From contig JAJUFP010000004.1 of NCBI GenBank assembly GCA_029263715.1, positions 124,001-188,000 of the forward strand: 64,000 bases of DNA, read 5' to 3'. Source of the DNA: Nitrososphaera sp. (GTDB lineage Archaea > Thermoproteota > Nitrososphaeria > Nitrososphaerales > Nitrososphaeraceae). How positions within the stretch are numbered: the stretch's first letter is position 1; each line of letters starts with the position of its first letter. Positions 52,404 to 60,513 of this stretch are shown one piece after another. A program made the position numbers and the translations under genes. Below the pieces are notes generated by a model. It was given only the letters and a program-made list of their open reading frames with translations, was not told where the DNA came from and did no database searches.

Positions 52404-52514
52404 ATTTGGCCAGGCTCTACAACCCCCGCCCGCAGACAGAGCATGGAGCTGTCTGTAATTAAATCTTGACCGTTCGATACCTTAATCAAACCCTCAGACT
52501 TTGTTCTTGCTTGC

Positions 52515-52588
52515 GCCTTGGTAGCTCAGCCTGGTAGAGCGTTACCTTGGTAAGGTAGAGGTCGCGGGTCCGAATCCCGCCCAAGGCT
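52515..52588 (+). tRNA. tRNA-Thr (anticodon GGT)
   Basis: 74-nt cloverleaf without intron: acceptor GCCTTGG/CCAAGGC, D-arm GCTC...GAGC, anticodon stem TTACC/GGTAG with loop TTGGTAA, T-arm GCGGG-TCCGAAT-CCCGC, discriminator T. CCA is not encoded. Confidence 0.93.
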
Positions 52589-52703
52589 TTCAAACATGAT
52601 TTGCTGATTTGTCATAGCGCAACAGGAAATCTAGCATTGACAGGCAACTGATAACAACGCAGTGCAAGCAGGTTTTATGACTATCATCAACGAATAATTC
52701 GTC

Positions 52704-52826
52704 ATGGAGCTGCTGGAAGCCTTCCTTTGGGTTGCGCTGGGATTTGTGACGACATACGTGGGATTGGAAGTCGCTTGGAAAGAAACCATCCTGAAGAGAA
52801 AGATGGCAGAGGCTGCTGTGCACTAG
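52704..52826 (+). CDS. Small single-helix membrane protein, 40 aa
   Basis: Starts MELLEAFLWVALGFVTTYVG, one hydrophobic helix, then a basic tail ETILKRKMAEAAVH. A TATA-like TTTTATGA is centred 27 nt before the ATG, as at other leaderless genes here, which supports expression. No family is recognised. It is convergent with a zinc-finger gene 33 nt away. Confidence 0.6.
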   Translation: MELLEAFLWVALGFVTTYVGLEVAWKETILKRKMAEAAVH

Positions 52827-52859
52827 GCGGCCTCCCTTCCTTTTATTATGCTGGCCGGC

Positions 52860-53096
52860 TTACCTGCCAAAAATTATTTTCATGTAATACGCGCCAACAA
52901 GCTTTTCCATGGACGTGACGCATGAAGCACAGTACTGGCCATCCCTCAGCTTTGTTTCAAAGAGTTTACCGCGCTTGCCGCATTTGCTGCAGACCTTCAG
53001 AGATTTTGAATCTGCTGATTGCCCCACCGCCCATTCTGCAATCGTCGTATCGATAAAGATGCCGCGCGATATTGTTTGACTGTTTTGTTTTGGCAT
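52860..53096 (-). CDS. Small zinc-finger protein, 78 aa
   Basis: Begins MPKQNSQTISRGIFIDTTI and has CSKCGKRGKLFETKLRDGQ, then YCASC, a CxxC...CxxC zinc ribbon. The C-terminus is hydrophobic and basic. The longer in-frame version from 53183 would start inside the opposing PAC2 gene and is unlikely. The function is unknown. Confidence 0.6.
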   Translation of the reverse strand: MPKQNSQTISRGIFIDTTIAEWAVGQSADSKSLKVCSKCGKRGKLFETKLRDGQYCASCVTSMEKLVGAYYMKIIFGR

Positions 53097-53182
53097 ATTT
53101 ATCTGCAGATTATAGTTCTTACAAACATCTGAACCGCGGTTTTGTTTGATTTGGAAACCCTTTATAGAGCAAATTGCTATCA

Positions 53183-53971
53183 ATGATCGTGTCAGCAGCC
53201 CACGAATTCAAGTTAGTGTATTCAAAGGAATTGCCGGAGCTAAAGTCGGTACCCTTCCTCGTTTGCGGGTTTCCAGGAAGCGGGTTTGTTGGCAAACTGG
53301 CTGTCGACCATTTGATCCAGGAATTGAAGGCCAGACATCTTGCAGACATTTACTCAAGCGCATTTCCGCCCCAGGTCATGATAAGGCCAGATGGTACGGC
53401 GGACCTGATGAAAAACAGCATTTACTGGTGGGAGGAAGGCAATTCAAGCATGCTGCTGCTTACCGGAGATTCCCAGCCATCGCTTCCGGATTCAGAGTAC
53501 CTGCTGTCTGAAAAAATTCTAGACCTTGCCGGCAGGTTTGGGACTCAGCAGGTGTTTACCCTTGCGGCATACATCACCGGCGTGTTTGTAGAAAAGCCCC
53601 GGGTGTTTGGCACTGCCACGGATGTGGAGACCATCAAGACTTTTGAAGAGCGGGGCATCTCTGTAATGGATGGCGGCAGCATAACCGGCATGAATGGCCT
53701 GATAATTGGGGCTGCCAAGCTGCGGGGCATGAAGGGAATGTGCCTGCTTGGCGAGACATCCGGCTACGTGGTAGATGCGAAAGCTTCCAGATCAGTGCTA
53801 GAAGTCTTGCTGGGCATGATAAACGTCAAGGTGGACATGACCAACCTGGACAAGAGGGCAAAAGATACTGAGATGTTGATCCAGACGATAGAACAGCAGA
53901 TGGCGTCAGGTAGGGGAAAGCCCCCCCTCGAAGTGCAGCAAAAGCCCCGGGACACGGGGTACATCAGTTAA
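53183..53971 (+). CDS. PAC2-family protein, second copy
   Basis: 262-aa PAC2 superfamily member with the typical LVCGFPGSGFVGKLAVDHLI near residue 25. Later come LLTGDSQPS, VFTLAAYITG and GSITGMNGLIIGAAKLRGM. The C-terminal coiled tail (KRAKDTEMLIQTIEQQMA) resembles archaeal PbaB-type proteasome assembly proteins. ATG 53183 is used; GTG 53189 would fit the spacing to a TATA-like TTTATAGA at 53161-53168 slightly better. It overlaps the OB-fold gene end by 4 nt. Confidence 0.85.
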   Translation: MIVSAAHEFKLVYSKELPELKSVPFLVCGFPGSGFVGKLAVDHLIQELKARHLADIYSSAFPPQVMIRPDGTADLMKNSIYWWEEGNSSMLLLTGDSQPSLPDSEYLLSEKILDLAGRFGTQQVFTLAAYITGVFVEKPRVFGTATDVETIKTFEERGISVMDGGSITGMNGLIIGAAKLRGMKGMCLLGETSGYVVDAKASRSVLEVLLGMINVKVDMTNLDKRAKDTEMLIQTIEQQMASGRGKPPLEVQQKPRDTGYIS

Positions 53972-54255
53972 AGCTTTTTCAGCTTGCCGAACTTGCCGAC
54001 ACTGAGGCTGTTCTCGCCCTTGAAGGTGTTGATGTAGCCGTTTTCCACCGAGACCTTGTCGCCTGCTTGAACCTTGCTGATGTCGTCGCCCCACAGCGAC
54101 AGTTTTATGCTGCCACTTTCATCAGAAATCACTGCATCGGCGACGGTGCTGGTTCCTCCGCTCTTCAGGTTGACGGTTCTTGGCTGGCCCACACTTTCTA
54201 TCTTGCCAACGACGCTTACGTTGCGCATCCCAGCCTTGAGTTCGCTTATCTTCAT
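53968..54255 (-). CDS. OB-fold single-stranded nucleic-acid-binding protein
   Basis: 95-aa single OB domain: MKISELKAGMRNVSVVGKIE, then VADAVISDESGSIKLSLWGD and AGDKVSVENGYINTFKG. This matches crenarchaeal-type SSB and the DNA-binding domains of archaeal RPA. It lacks the acidic tail of Sulfolobus SSB and may bind RNA as well. Known relatives protect ssDNA in repair and replication. Convergent with PAC2. Confidence 0.82.
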   Translation of the reverse strand: MKISELKAGMRNVSVVGKIESVGQPRTVNLKSGGTSTVADAVISDESGSIKLSLWGDDISKVQAGDKVSVENGYINTFKGENSLSVGKFGKLKKL

Positions 54256-54295
54256 GCCGATTTCTTGAGAAACAACTTGTAATAAAGGTTAGGGT

Positions 54296-54436
54296 CTAGA
54301 CGTTTGTCACTACCTGGGAAAACCCGCAATCGGTGCAAACCACCTTGGTTCCTGCCACGGTCTTGTCCCGGATTTCATGCACGGTCTTTGTGTGACATTT
54401 GATACACAGCCTGGTTACTGTCTGCGGCTTGGTCAT
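54296..54436 (-). CDS. Small zinc-ribbon protein, 46 aa
   Basis: Starts MTKPQTVTRLCIKCHTKTVH and has a second pair in VVCTDCGFSQ, making a four-cysteine ribbon of a size seen in archaeal translation or transcription accessory proteins. It lies 40 nt upstream of the OB-fold gene on the same strand, so may be co-transcribed. The function is not known. Confidence 0.65.
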   Translation of the reverse strand: MTKPQTVTRLCIKCHTKTVHEIRDKTVAGTKVVCTDCGFSQVVTNV

Positions 54437-54530
54437 ACTGCAGTATCTTGGGTTGCAAAAGGGTTACAAATTAACTTTAAGGTTGTGGCCGCAACTATGA
54501 AATAAGGTTCTCAGACCAGAACGCTTGCAT

Positions 54531-54671
54531 GGAGGGGTAGCGAAGCCTGGTCAAACGCGCAGGACTCAAGATCGATGCGCACGACATCATTTCCTCCCGC
54601 TACATTCCGAGACGGCGAGATGAGTGATCCCGTCCCTTAGGGGTTCGTGGGTTCGAATCCCACCCCCTCCA
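54531..54671 (+). tRNA. tRNA-Leu (anticodon CAA) with 56-nt intron
   Basis: Exons 54531-54570 and 54627-54671 give a mature length of 85 nt. Acceptor GGAGGGG/CCCCTCC, D-stem GCG/CGC, long variable arm with CCC/GGG, and T-arm GTGGG-TTCGAAT-CCCAC support leucine. The intron sits at 37/38. Helix CTCA/TGAG (4 perfect pairs) with bulges AG|A and TG|A forms the bulge-helix-bulge. One oddity: residue A28 faces C42 in the anticodon stem. CCA is not encoded. Confidence 0.9.
54571..54626 (+). other. 37/38 intron of tRNA-Leu(CAA), 56 nt
   Basis: Removed by the archaeal splicing endonuclease according to the bulge-helix-bulge at its ends. It has no open frame or other recognisable element. Confidence 0.8.
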
Positions 54672-54752
54672 CTTTACCCCAACTTCAAATCCTTTCCTCA
54701 AAAGGCAGATTACAACGTGTCGATTCAATGCGATGATTTGATTCGGATGTCA

Positions 54753-55394
54753 TCAGGACCTTTCGGTTAAGAATCGCCCGTACCCAACTATCCCGTTTCC
54801 ATCGGCTTTCCATTGCGGAGTAAGTATCCACAGGTATCCGCCACTATCAATCTCCAGATCAAGCCTCGGAAGCACATTTGAAGGGGGTCCTTGCAACGCC
54901 GCGGGCCCCTGGTAGGCTTTGCCTGTCAGTACGTCGTACATGCTTCCATGGCAAGGGCATTGACCATTGCCATCGATCATCTTTGACGGATCCTCTGGGT
55001 CAGGTCTTCGTGGGAAATACTTCCAAAGGCACCAGAGATGCAAGCAGACCATGCTGTACATCCTGAACGCACTAACATCGTTCCTGTCTCCGCCAAGCTC
55101 CTTTGGAAGTCTGATCAGCTGCCAAGTCCTGAACGCCTCCTTGTTGAGCACAGGATCATCTGTCTTTGGGTAGATTATGGACTCTGAATGATTAACCGGA
55201 AACGAATTGATATTGGCCTGAGAGCCGTCTGGCATCTCCACCTTTGCTTTCTGAGCCTCAGATGATCTGATGTTGGGCAAAAATTTCCCCCAGTCGACAA
55301 AAGGAGTAAATGTCATGATCGTGCCGGCGGCTGCCATAAGTTTAAGGAAATCACGGCGGGAGACTTTTCCCACACCCATGGTGGAAGCAGTCAT
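54753..55394 (-). CDS. Rieske iron-sulfur protein with twin-arginine signal
   Basis: 213-aa electron carrier of the quinol-oxidising bc complex type. The N-terminus SRRDFLKLMAAAGTIM is a twin-arginine signal/anchor, so the protein is folded in the cytoplasm and exported. The [2Fe-2S] ligands are Cys-His in VCLHLWCLWKY and Cys-x-x-His in CPCHGSMYD. The GPPSNVLPRLDLEID proline loop follows. ATG 55394 fits a TATA-like AATATTAAAG about 27 nt upstream. The usual partner genes for cytochrome b and cupredoxin are not next to it. Confidence 0.9.
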   Translation of the reverse strand: MTASTMGVGKVSRRDFLKLMAAAGTIMTFTPFVDWGKFLPNIRSSEAQKAKVEMPDGSQANINSFPVNHSESIIYPKTDDPVLNKEAFRTWQLIRLPKELGGDRNDVSAFRMYSMVCLHLWCLWKYFPRRPDPEDPSKMIDGNGQCPCHGSMYDVLTGKAYQGPAALQGPPSNVLPRLDLEIDSGGYLWILTPQWKADGNGIVGYGRFLTERS

Positions 55395-55535
55395 TACATG
55401 ACTGTATTCCCGCTTCAAACCTTTAATATTTTGTCCAAATGGTTTATGCAGACAAAGAGAGGAATACCATGGGCTGTAAAAGTTGCACAGTTGGTTGAAT
55501 GGCAAGGTTTTACCGATATTGTGCCAAAGTGGCAG

Positions 55536-56156
55536 TTAGACAGATTTCTTTTTCCTAAAGAACACAGCTTCAGGCAAAAACAGATCCTTGGCATCTTCAG
55601 GTACGGCAGACTCTTCTATCTCTGCATTTCCCGTGGCGAAGTTCTTGATGAAATCCAGGCCAAAGGTTTCAACCAGGCTTCTGACAGGCCTTATGTAAAT
55701 ATCGGCTATCCACATTGGATAGCTTGGTCTAAGATACGGATACGGCCTTATGATCTCTAACGTGAAAAACCAGGCAAGGCCCTCCCTCAGCTGGTGTGGA
55801 TAGCTCTTTGGAATTACGCAGTGAATCATTTCATGAAGATACTGGGCAAACTTGGCAACGTCTTTGCGTATTATTATCTCGCTCAGGTTATAATCGGTTA
55901 TTGCCATATAGTCCGGTGAGCGGAGTCGGTATTTCTTGCTATTGCCGCGTTCCCGGGATATAACCTGCAGTTCCATGCACCAGCCGCCATCACAGACAAG
56001 AACGTCGTACTTGCATTTGCTGCCAAAATAATCAGAGACCATTTTGCCGGCTACTTCTAGCATCTTTAGTATCTTCTGCCTTTCCTCCCCTTCGGCTTCG
56101 TAAAGAAATTCCACCTTCCCACAGTATCCGGCTTCTGACTCAGGCATGGACGTCAT
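55536..56156 (-). CDS. Putative zinc metalloprotease-like protein
   Basis: 206-aa protein with an HExxH motif in YLHEMIHCVIPKSYP and a downstream Glu in REGLAWFFT, a spacing that fits gluzincin-type metallopeptidases. The N-terminal half (VLVCDGGWCMELQVI) is of unknown type. There is no signal peptide, so it is probably cytoplasmic. ATG 56156 is assumed, because the frame is open further upstream without family-like sequence. It is divergent from a winged-helix regulator, with a large inverted repeat between the two genes. Confidence 0.65.
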   Translation of the reverse strand: MTSMPESEAGYCGKVEFLYEAEGEERQKILKMLEVAGKMVSDYFGSKCKYDVLVCDGGWCMELQVISRERGNSKKYRLRSPDYMAITDYNLSEIIIRKDVAKFAQYLHEMIHCVIPKSYPHQLREGLAWFFTLEIIRPYPYLRPSYPMWIADIYIRPVRSLVETFGLDFIKNFATGNAEIEESAVPEDAKDLFLPEAVFFRKKKSV

Positions 56157-56264
56157 TTGCTGCACTCCACGATAACTGCATACTGAAAGGTATGATGATC
56201 GGGACACTGGCCACACTCCAGGCGCAGCCCTACACGGGCGCAATCAGTGTTATGTGAACAGTTG

Positions 56265-56330
56265 GTCATGGTCACCATAAGTAATATATAAGATAAAGAA
56301 TATAATGGTTGTGGTGGGGGTGACCATGAC
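56265..56330. promoter_or_regulatory. 12-nt perfect inverted repeat around a divergent promoter (probable operator)
   Basis: GTCATGGTCACC (56265-56276) and GGTGACCATGAC (56319-56330) are perfect reverse complements 42 nt apart. Two TATA-like elements (AATATATAAG and GAATATAATG) lie between them. The right arm covers the ATG of the regulator gene. The layout suggests binding by the regulator itself or DNA looping. Confidence 0.55.
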
Positions 56331-56895
56331 TTTAAGCCTGACAAAACTCAAGATTTTAGAGCTCTGCTCGCAGGCTCCGGGTGCCAGGTGGAGTCAGATA
56401 ATTGATCATCTGGGGATCGACAAGAGAAATGTAGCCATCCACCTCAGAGAATTGAAATCTATGAAACTTTTGAATCAGGTAGGGCGCGGCCTGTACAGAA
56501 CTACCGAGCAGGGCTCAAAGAGGATTCAGGAAGTCAGGATTTCACAGGTCGACCTAAGGCATGAGCTGCTTGACAAAAATGAAAAGATCTCTTTTATGGA
56601 AAAGTTCCTCGGCGGGCTTGTTGACACAAGTTCGCAGGGTCTGTTCTGTATTTTGCCCAGGTCTGCAGTGAAAAATCCGCTGGCCATGGCAGAATCCTTC
56701 TCCATAAGGGCCACTGGGATAGACCCCAGCAGAATCTCGCGTGATTCAAAGCAAGAGATATGCGAGCTGGCCTGGAAACTTGCCCAAAAGTTAGCTGAAA
56801 GCGCAGGGGAGACCCCAAAAGCCAGTGCATTTGCCATAGACGTATCCATCGATTCTTCAAAATTAAGGGCAGACCGACACAATCAGCCGTCATAA
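56326..56895 (+). CDS. Winged-helix transcriptional regulator
   Basis: 189-aa protein beginning MTLSLTKLKILELCSQAPGA. The DNA-binding wing follows (WSQIIDHLGIDKRNVAIHLR, then ELKSMKLLNQVGRGLYRTTE). The C-terminal half is unknown but may sense a ligand. ATG 56326 is chosen because a TATA-like ATATAATG lies about 25 nt upstream; the frame also has ATG 56305. Its own start lies inside the right arm of a large inverted repeat, suggesting autoregulation. Confidence 0.78.
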   Translation: MTLSLTKLKILELCSQAPGARWSQIIDHLGIDKRNVAIHLRELKSMKLLNQVGRGLYRTTEQGSKRIQEVRISQVDLRHELLDKNEKISFMEKFLGGLVDTSSQGLFCILPRSAVKNPLAMAESFSIRATGIDPSRISRDSKQEICELAWKLAQKLAESAGETPKASAFAIDVSIDSSKLRADRHNQPS

Positions 56896-56934
56896 ACCAA
56901 AAGTTCAAATTATTTCCAAGCACCTTCATGATTC

Positions 56935-57426
56935 GTGGCACGCAAGTCCGCGGTGCTTATTCCGGTCATTGTCGCTGCCGTCGCGGTAGGCGGCCTTGGC
57001 CTGGCATTTATCCCGCCGGATGTCAAGAACAAGGATGCCGATTTATCAAAGGGCACAGTCAGGATAGACGATGACGTAATAACCGTCGAGATTGCAGAGA
57101 CTGCGGCAGAAAAACAAAGGTGGCTGACGTTTAGACAGGACAGGCTTCCCTTTGACACGGCCATGCTGATAAAGCATGACAGGCCAGACCTTCACGAGAT
57201 ATGGACATTGAACATAGAGTACAATATCGACCTGATATGGTTTGATGAAGGCGGAAACGCCGTTTATATGAAGAAGGACGTGCCGCCCTGCCCCAACATG
57301 CTGGACCAGGTGGGCTGCACCTACAAGCCCACGTCGCCGGCGCTATACGTGATGGCGGCAACTTCGGGCTTTATTGACGAGCACGGCATCTCGATCGGCT
57401 CAAAGATGACGCCCATATCAATTTGA
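56935..57426 (+). CDS. DUF192 family membrane-anchored protein
   Basis: 163-aa protein with one N-terminal membrane anchor (VLIPVIVAAVAVGGLGLAFI). The DUF192 domain includes ETAAEKQRWLTFRQDRLPFD, the conserved MLIKHDRPDLHEIWTLN and LIWFDEGGNAVYMK. DUF192 has no proven reaction. It starts at GTG 56935. The neighbours are unrelated. Confidence 0.85.
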   Translation: MARKSAVLIPVIVAAVAVGGLGLAFIPPDVKNKDADLSKGTVRIDDDVITVEIAETAAEKQRWLTFRQDRLPFDTAMLIKHDRPDLHEIWTLNIEYNIDLIWFDEGGNAVYMKKDVPPCPNMLDQVGCTYKPTSPALYVMAATSGFIDEHGISIGSKMTPISI

Positions 57427-57480
57427 CTTAAATTCTGCAATTGTCGACATGCTTATATCTTTAGAATGCCATAATGATGC

Positions 57481-57999
57481 ATGTCAGTTTCAATCATCCT
57501 GGCAACGGTCACACTGCTTTTTGCTGGGATGGCCTACCCGCTGGCAGCGGCGCAGTCCGACGAATTGAAACTACCGTTGTTGCTCAAGACTGAAAACGAG
57601 TCGGTAAACGTGATGGTCGACTGGAATCCAAAGGAGATCGAGCCGGGCAACGAAGTGGACATTAGCATGGATTTTCAACACCCCTTTGCCGGGACGTCGC
57701 TATCCCATGTGAATTACAACCTTAGAATATTGGATGAGAGCGGCGCCGAAGTAGAATCCCTGACCAATCTGCACACGCATATTGGACAGGACGTCCAGAC
57801 GGTGACTTTTGACAAGACGGGCAACTTTAAGCTGATGATCGAGATCATTGGGACCGGCATAAACCCGCCCTTTGACACCACCAGAAGCGGCACCGTGGAG
57901 GCCGCAGTGATGGTGGTGCCTGAATTCCCCATAGTTCCAGCAGTCATGGCCGCAGCTACAGCACTGGCAGTTCTGGCAGCACGGTTCAGGTTCAAGTAA
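57481..57999 (+). CDS. Secreted protein with PEF sorting signal, 172 aa
   Basis: Signal peptide SIILATVTLLFAGMAYPLAA, then a beta-rich extracellular part (NVMVDWNPKEIEPGNEVDIS). The C-terminus is VVPEFPI, a hydrophobic helix (VPAVMAAATALAVLAA) and basic RFRFK. This PEF-helix-Arg layout is the archaeosortase-type signal abundant in Thaumarchaeota. The extracellular domain looks like an Ig-like fold, function unknown. Confidence 0.8.
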   Translation: MSVSIILATVTLLFAGMAYPLAAAQSDELKLPLLLKTENESVNVMVDWNPKEIEPGNEVDISMDFQHPFAGTSLSHVNYNLRILDESGAEVESLTNLHTHIGQDVQTVTFDKTGNFKLMIEIIGTGINPPFDTTRSGTVEAAVMVVPEFPIVPAVMAAATALAVLAARFRFK

Positions 58000-58036
58000 G
58001 CTGCCTTTAATTAAAGGCCAGGACAAGCAATGGTAG

Positions 58037-58489
58037 TTGAGGTTTCTGCTAGCAGACAGAACAGCCAGGCCGCTTGGCAGGAAGGAGCTTGGCAAGTTTC
58101 TAGCCAAGCCCAACATCCTTCGCCTGGCCATCATAGATGAACGCGACGGCTGGCCAATTGTTCATCCAGTCTGGTACCATTACAAGGCCGGCAAGTTTCT
58201 AATCGCCACAGACAGGCAAGGCGTCAAGGCCCGCTCGTTGCGAAAGAATCCCCACGTGTACTTTTTAGTCGATGTTAGCCCAGAAAACAGCCCGCCGATG
58301 GGAGTAAGGGGCAAGGGCCTTGCCAAGGTCATCGACGATCCAGACTATGCGGCCAAGCTGACAAAGCAGAACACCATCAGATACATGGGCAACATTGAGG
58401 GCGAGAAGGCCAAAGAGGTCATGGAGCTTGGCAAGAATTCAAGCGTTGTAGAGATAAAGCCGGTCTACATGGCCACGTGGAAGTTCTAA
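58037..58489 (+). CDS. Pyridoxamine-5'-phosphate-oxidase-like flavin/F420-binding protein
   Basis: 150-aa split-barrel protein: FLAKPNILRLAIIDERDGWP, VHPVWYHYKAGKFLIATDRQ, KARSLRKNPHVYFLVDV. This is the PPOX class that binds FMN, F420 or haem. Thaumarchaeota make F420, so F420 is possible, but the residues alone do not decide. It is convergent with the acetyl-CoA synthetase gene, overlapping its end by 4 nt. Confidence 0.85.
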   Translation: MRFLLADRTARPLGRKELGKFLAKPNILRLAIIDERDGWPIVHPVWYHYKAGKFLIATDRQGVKARSLRKNPHVYFLVDVSPENSPPMGVRGKGLAKVIDDPDYAAKLTKQNTIRYMGNIEGEKAKEVMELGKNSSVVEIKPVYMATWKF

Positions 58490-60429
58490 CCCAGCACCTT
58501 TTTCAGTTCCTCGTACGCCTGCCTCACTTCATCGATGGCGGCTCCGTCTTCAAGGGTGGTGATGTCGCCTATCTTTTCTCCACTGGCAATGGACTTGAGC
58601 AGCCTTCGCATTATCTTGCCGCTACGGGTTTTTGGAAGCTTGCCCACAAAGTACAGCTCGTCAGGAGCGGCTATGGGCCCCACGGTCTTTCTGATGTGCT
58701 CCACGATTTCCTTGCGCAGCGCCTCGGATTTTGAGATGCCCTCCTTGGTCACAAGGAAGGCGATTATGACCTCACCCTTTGTTGGATCCGGTTTGCCAGC
58801 AACCGCTGCCTCGGCTATCGCCGGATGCGAGACAAACGCGCTTTCCAGCTCCATGGTTCCAAGCCGGTGGCCGGCCACCTTCAGAACGTCGTCTGCCCGG
58901 CCCAAAAGCCAGAGGTAGCCATCATGGTCGACAAGGGCGTAATCGCCGGGATAGTAAACGCCGTCAAACTTGCTCCAGTATGTGTCTTTGTACTTCTCGT
59001 CATCTCCCCACAGCGACAGAAGCATTCCTGGCCAGGGCTTTCTAACCACAATGTAGCCCTTGGTGCCGGGGCTTACTGGCCGGCCGTTTTCATCCACCAC
59101 GCCAGCGTCGACTCCGGGCATTGGGAATGTTGCTGATCCAGGCTTCATGGGGACCATGTCGATGCCGGTGCATGCACCAAGCATGATGCCGCCGGTCTCT
59201 GTCTGCCACCAGGTATCGATGATGGGGCAGCCCTCCTTGCCGATGGTCTTGTAGTACCACATCCAGACCTCCGGGTTGATGGGCTCTCCAACCGTGCCCA
59301 GAAGGCGTAGGGAAGAAAGATCAAACGAGTTGGGTATCGCGTCCCCGTACTTCATGTACATTCGCAGGGCGGTTGGCGTGGTATAGAGTATGGTCGCACC
59401 GTGCTTTTCAACAACTGCCCAGTACCTGTCAGGCTTTGGATAGTCCGGCGCACCGTCATACATTACCTCGGTGATGCCATGCATCAGCGGGGCGTACACA
59501 ATGTAGCTGTGGCCGGTGACCCACCCGATGTCTGCAGTGCAAAAAAAGACGTCGTCCTTTTTGTAGTCAAAGACCCATTTTGCGGTGGAGTAAAGATGTG
59601 TCAGATACCCGCCAGTGCCGTGCATTACGCCCTTGGGCTTGCCTGTCGTGCCTGACGTGTACAGGATGTAGAGCGGATGCGTGCTTTCCACCATCTCCGG
59701 TTCGCAGTACGGCGCGGCCTTTTCAACAGCTTCATGCCACCAGAGGTCTTTTGGACCCATCCTGACTTCGTTGCCCATCCTCTTGAACACGACTACATGC
59801 TCAACTGATGGAGTGGAACCTATGGACTCGTCAACCACCTTCTTTAGGTCCACCAGCCTTCCTTTGCGCATGCCGCCGTCGGCCGTCACGATCACCTTGG
59901 ACCCTGCGTCGTTGATCCTGTCTATCAGCGCCTGCGAGCTAAAACCCGAGAAAACCACGGAATGCGTGGCACCGATCCTTGCGCAGGCCAGCATGGCCAC
60001 AGGAAGTTCCGGCACCATGGGCATGTAGATGGTAACCCTGTCGTCTTTGCGCACCCCAAGGTTCCGAAGCACGTTTGCAAACTTGTTTACATGACGGTAA
60101 AGCTGAAAGTAGGTAAGGGTCCTTGACTCGCCGGTCTCCGACTCCCAGATTATGGCGGCCTTGTTCTTTGTCTCCGAGTTCATGTGCTTGTCAAGACAGT
60201 TTACAGACGCATTTAGCAGTCCGCCGGCGAACCACCGGGCAAACGGCGGGTTCCATTCTAAGACCCGGTCCCATTGCCGGCTCCAGACAAGGTTCCTGGC
60301 TTGCTCTGACCAGAATTTTTCCGGATCAGACAAAGCCTCTTTTGAGACTTTTTCAAGGAGCCTTCCGGGCTTGACGGTGACCTTGAGTTTGCCGCTCTCC
60401 TCGTATAGCTTTGAAGGAACATCTGACAA
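58486..60429 (-). CDS. acs: AMP-forming acetyl-CoA synthetase
   Basis: 647-aa acyl-CoA synthetase that activates acetate to acetyl-CoA with ATP. Visible motifs are the phosphate loop YILYTSGTTGKPKGVMH, DTWWQTETGGIMLG, YYPGDYALVDHDGYLWLLGR and PKTRSGKIMRRLL with the acetylatable Lys. Length and motifs match Acs. A related use for propionate or 3-hydroxypropionate is possible, because 3-hydroxypropionyl-CoA synthetase is needed for the carbon fixation cycle, but the substrate cannot be told from this. The start is ATG 60429. Confidence 0.9.
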   Translation of the reverse strand: MSDVPSKLYEESGKLKVTVKPGRLLEKVSKEALSDPEKFWSEQARNLVWSRQWDRVLEWNPPFARWFAGGLLNASVNCLDKHMNSETKNKAAIIWESETGESRTLTYFQLYRHVNKFANVLRNLGVRKDDRVTIYMPMVPELPVAMLACARIGATHSVVFSGFSSQALIDRINDAGSKVIVTADGGMRKGRLVDLKKVVDESIGSTPSVEHVVVFKRMGNEVRMGPKDLWWHEAVEKAAPYCEPEMVESTHPLYILYTSGTTGKPKGVMHGTGGYLTHLYSTAKWVFDYKKDDVFFCTADIGWVTGHSYIVYAPLMHGITEVMYDGAPDYPKPDRYWAVVEKHGATILYTTPTALRMYMKYGDAIPNSFDLSSLRLLGTVGEPINPEVWMWYYKTIGKEGCPIIDTWWQTETGGIMLGACTGIDMVPMKPGSATFPMPGVDAGVVDENGRPVSPGTKGYIVVRKPWPGMLLSLWGDDEKYKDTYWSKFDGVYYPGDYALVDHDGYLWLLGRADDVLKVAGHRLGTMELESAFVSHPAIAEAAVAGKPDPTKGEVIIAFLVTKEGISKSEALRKEIVEHIRKTVGPIAAPDELYFVGKLPKTRSGKIMRRLLKSIASGEKIGDITTLEDGAAIDEVRQAYEELKKVLG

Positions 60430-60513
60430 GTATCAGAGATTAAGGGAAATTTGTTTTAAAAATTGTTCGTTTGATAATAGAAAGGGTAGCCGGGTTTGAT
60501 GGCCCCGGTTTGT

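Larger units (their letters stand above)
52310..52429 (-). tRNA. tRNA-Leu (anticodon TAA) with two introns
   Basis: Mature length is 85 nt after removal of 18 and 17 nt. The acceptor stem GCGGGGG/CCCCCGC is followed by discriminator A, with no encoded CCA. The T-arm is GTGGG-TTCGAAT-CCCAC, and a long variable arm with CCC/GGG is typical of leucine. The anticodon stem CGGGA/TCCCG holds loop CTTAAGA. Intron 1 (52386-52403) breaks the 3' strand of the D-stem; only after its removal does GTA pair with TAC. Intron 2 (52355-52371) lies at the canonical 37/38 site. Both have bulge-helix-bulge ends. Confidence 0.9.

Noticed and set aside
60480..60513. GC-rich hairpin (CCGGG...CCCGG) after cdvA
   Set aside because: A stem is possible, but no T-tract follows on the gene strand and archaeal termination does not need it, so I do not call a terminator.
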